Source: an uncultured Pseudokineococcus sp.
Lineage (GTDB): Bacteria; Actinomycetota; Actinomycetes; Actinomycetales; Quadrisphaeraceae
DNA length: 64,000 nucleotides
Assembly (NCBI RefSeq): GCF_947495735.1
Contig: NZ_CANMAA010000005.1
Coordinates: 124,001-188,000, forward strand
Direction of reading: 5' to 3'
Shown piece by piece: positions 61,753-64,000 of the stretch (its first letter is position 1; each line of letters starts with the position of its first letter). Below the pieces are notes generated by a model that saw only the letters and a program-made list of their open reading frames with translations, did not search any database and was not told where the DNA came from. The translations under genes and the position numbers were made by a program.

Positions 61753-63471
61753 ATGGCCACCACCGCCACGGACCTCGCCCCCCTCGCCGCCCCGTCTGCG
61801 GGCCTGCCCCGCCAGCGCGCGGTCTGCGGCTCCGCGCCCGCCGCGCTGCCGGACGTCCTCGTCGCCGGCGGCACCGCCGACGGGTGGTGGCGCGACGCCG
61901 TCGTCTACCAGGTGTACCTCCGCTCGTTCGCCGACGCCGACGCCGACGGCGTGGGCGACCTCGCCGGCCTGCGCGCCCGGCTGCCGCACCTCGCCTGGCT
62001 CGGCGTGGACGCGCTGTGGATCACCCCGCACTACCCCTCGGGCGGCGCCGACGGCGGCTACGACGTCTGCGACTACCGCGACGTCGACCCCGAGCTGGGC
62101 ACGGTCGACGACGTGCGCCTGCTGGTCGAGGACGCGCACGCGCTCGGGCTGCGGGTGCTGCTCGACGTCGTGCCGAACCACACCTCCGACCGCCACCCGT
62201 GGTTCGAGGCCGCGCTCGCCGACCCGAGCAGCGAGCACGCCCGCAAGTACGTCTTCGCGCCCGCCTCGCCGGAGCCGCCGAACAACTGGGTCAGCCTCTT
62301 CGGCGGCAGCGCGTGGTCGCGCACCCCCGACGGCCGCTGGTACCTGCACCTGTTCTCCCCCGAGCAGCCCGACCTGGACTGGCGCGAGCCGTCGGTGGCC
62401 GAGGACTTCGAGGAGACGCTCCGCTTCTGGCTCGACCTGGGGGTCGACGGCTTCCGCGTCGACGTCGCCTACGGGCTCTTCAAGGACCCCGAGCTGCGCG
62501 ACAACCCGGGCACCTACTCGCCGACGCTCTTCGGCCACGGCGACGAGCAGCGCCACACCTGGGACCAGGCCGAGGTGCACACCGTCTGGCGGCGCTGGCG
62601 CGCGCTGGTCGACTCCTACGAGGGCACCGGCGGCGGGCGCCGCATGCTCGTCGGCGAGGTCTGCCTGGCCGACCTCGACCGCGTGGCGGCCTACGTCCGC
62701 CCGGACGAGATGCACCAGGCCTTCGCCTTCCGGCTGCTGAAGTCGCCGTGGGACGCCGCGTCCTTCGCCGAGGGCGTCTGCTCGGCGCTGACGGCGTTCG
62801 ACCGCGTGGGCGCCCCGGTGTCGTGGGTGCTCGGCAACCACGACAAGGACCGGCAGGTCACCCGCTTCGGCGGTGGCGCGCACGGCCTCTCGCGCGCCCG
62901 CGCCGCGGCGATGCTCGTCCTGGCGCTGCCCGGCTCGCCCTACCTGTACGCGGGCGAGGAGCTCGGCCTGCCGCAGGTCGTCGTCCCCGACGAGGCCAAG
63001 CAGGACCCGATCTTCCACCGCTCCGGCGGGCTCCGCGCCGGCCGCGACGGCTGCCGCATCCCCATGCCGTGGAGCACCGGCCCCGCGGCCGGCTTCTCGG
63101 GCGAGCGGGCCGTCGAGCCGTGGCTGCCGCAGCCGGAGGCCTGGGACGAGCTGTCCGTCGAGCGCCAGGCGCAGGACCCGACGTCGACCCTCTGGCTGTA
63201 CCGGACGGCGCTCGTGCTGCGCCGCGAGCTGCGCGCCCTCGGTGGCGGCCGGGCGTCGGTCGAGCGCTCCGGCGACGTGCTCGCCGTCCACCGCGGCGAC
63301 GAGGCGACCGGCTCGCTCACCTGCTGGGTCAACATGGGCCACGAGGCCGTCGCCGTCCCCTGCGCCGGGGACGTCGTGCTGGCCTCCGAGGAGTCGGTGA
63401 CCGCCGGCGACGGCTGGGTGCACCTGCCCGCCAGCACCGCCGTCTGGGTCTCCGAGCCCGCGCGCGCCTGA
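61753..63471 (+). CDS. GH13 alpha-glucosidase/alpha-amylase family (start could be GTG 61510)
   Basis: WWRDAVVYQVYLRSFADADADGVGDLAG...DALWITPHYPSGGADGGYDVCDYRDVDPELG...LDVVPNHTSDRHPWF...GFRVDVAYGL...WVLGNHDKDR. Confidence 0.94.
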   Translation: MATTATDLAPLAAPSAGLPRQRAVCGSAPAALPDVLVAGGTADGWWRDAVVYQVYLRSFADADADGVGDLAGLRARLPHLAWLGVDALWITPHYPSGGADGGYDVCDYRDVDPELGTVDDVRLLVEDAHALGLRVLLDVVPNHTSDRHPWFEAALADPSSEHARKYVFAPASPEPPNNWVSLFGGSAWSRTPDGRWYLHLFSPEQPDLDWREPSVAEDFEETLRFWLDLGVDGFRVDVAYGLFKDPELRDNPGTYSPTLFGHGDEQRHTWDQAEVHTVWRRWRALVDSYEGTGGGRRMLVGEVCLADLDRVAAYVRPDEMHQAFAFRLLKSPWDAASFAEGVCSALTAFDRVGAPVSWVLGNHDKDRQVTRFGGGAHGLSRARAAAMLVLALPGSPYLYAGEELGLPQVVVPDEAKQDPIFHRSGGLRAGRDGCRIPMPWSTGPAAGFSGERAVEPWLPQPEAWDELSVERQAQDPTSTLWLYRTALVLRRELRALGGGRASVERSGDVLAVHRGDEATGSLTCWVNMGHEAVAVPCAGDVVLASEESVTAGDGWVHLPASTAVWVSEPARA

Positions 63472-63483
63472 CCCTCGTCGGCC

Positions 63484-63577
63484 GCCAGGCGACCTGCAGA
63501 GCTCCCGATCACCGGGCGTCGTCGCAGGTCAGAGGCCTGCGACGACGCCGAGCGAGGACTTCTGCAGGTCGCCTGGC
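63484..63577. repeat. Nested palindromic repeat element, copy C (convergent intergenic)
   Basis: GCCAGGCGACCTGCAGAGCTCC / GGACTTCTGCAGGTCGCCTGGC (20/22) enclosing GCGTCGTCGCAGG-7nt-CCTGCGACGACGC (perfect 13 bp). Confidence 0.9.
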
Positions 63578-63588
63578 GACGCCCTGCC

Positions 63589-64000
63589 TCAGACGCCGCG
63601 CAGCGCCACGCGGAAGGACCGCGCGGAGGGGCGCAGCTGGTGCTGGGGCAGGACGTCGAGGCCGCAGGCCCGTGAGCCCAGGCCGTGCTGGGCGGCGTCC
63701 AGGTGCAGCACGACGCGGTCCGAGGCGGGCAGCTCGTGGTCGTGCGCGGCCTCCGCCAGCTCCTGCGGGGTCCACCGGCGGGCGGAGAACCCCACGCGCC
63801 GCTCGCCCGGGCGGTCGGCGAGCGAGGTCACGTGCAGCCCGCCCTGCGGCCCGGTCAGCTGGACCCACCGCACGTCGGGCCGGTGCCCGCTCTCCTGCGG
63901 GCTGGCGTAGGCGACGGCGAGGTCGTCGACGGCGCGGGTGAAGGCGCCGACCACCGCGGCGTGGTCGGAGTCGGCGTAGGACTCGTCGGGTCCGGTGCCG
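63589..64000 (-). CDS. GH2 beta-galactosidase, C-terminal part (truncated by window edge)
   Basis: YASPQESGHRPDVRWVQLTG...VGFSARRWTPQELAEAAHDHEL...VVLHLDAAQHGLGSRACG: LacZ small-chain signature. Confidence 0.85.
   Translation of the reverse strand, partial: GTGPDESYADSDHAAVVGAFTRAVDDLAVAYASPQESGHRPDVRWVQLTGPQGGLHVTSLADRPGERRVGFSARRWTPQELAEAAHDHELPASDRVVLHLDAAQHGLGSRACGLDVLPQHQLRPSARSFRVALRGV

Overview
This is a 64-kb chromosomal window from a very GC-rich actinobacterium (inferred from codon bias, DUF and regulator families, and GTG starts). I saw no rRNA, tRNA, CRISPR array, IS element or phage genes. From left to right it holds: (i) a surface-glycan/GT-C locus (GT2, GT-C-like membrane proteins, methyltransferase, GtrA); (ii) an amino-sugar catabolic operon (DUF5596-like acyltransferase, class II aldolase, PfkB kinase, NagA/AgaA deacetylase, ROK kinase, SIS isomerase) with two DeoR regulators; (iii) a DUF4874/DUF4832 protein, a Gfo/Idh/MocA oxidoreductase and an ATPase-less sugar ABC importer; (iv) an orphan PTS EIIA(Glc), a hemerythrin protein and a PadR/HAAS-like membrane pair; (v) a MurNAc salvage locus (nagZ, namZ/DUF1343, AmiE-like serine hydrolase, murQ, GntR); (vi) TetR/DUF418, GH38 mannosidase and a second ATPase-less ABC importer; (vii) tctCBA, UspA, MFS, a fused DhaK-DhaL, a subtilisin, a frameshifted PhoD, MerR/SulP and a GGDEF-EAL protein; (viii) a cslA-glxA-cslZ-like locus (processive GT2, galactose-oxidase-like protein, GH6); (ix) a GH13 enzyme and the end of a GH2 beta-galactosidase. 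The strongest findings are: a family of three ~77-78 bp nested palindromic elements, each between convergent genes; a GlxA-like protein that appears to have lost every copper/radical-site residue while its neighbours keep theirs; a peptidoglycan-sugar salvage regulon with a putative shared GntR operator; and several perfect operator palindromes next to PadR, TetR and DeoR genes.
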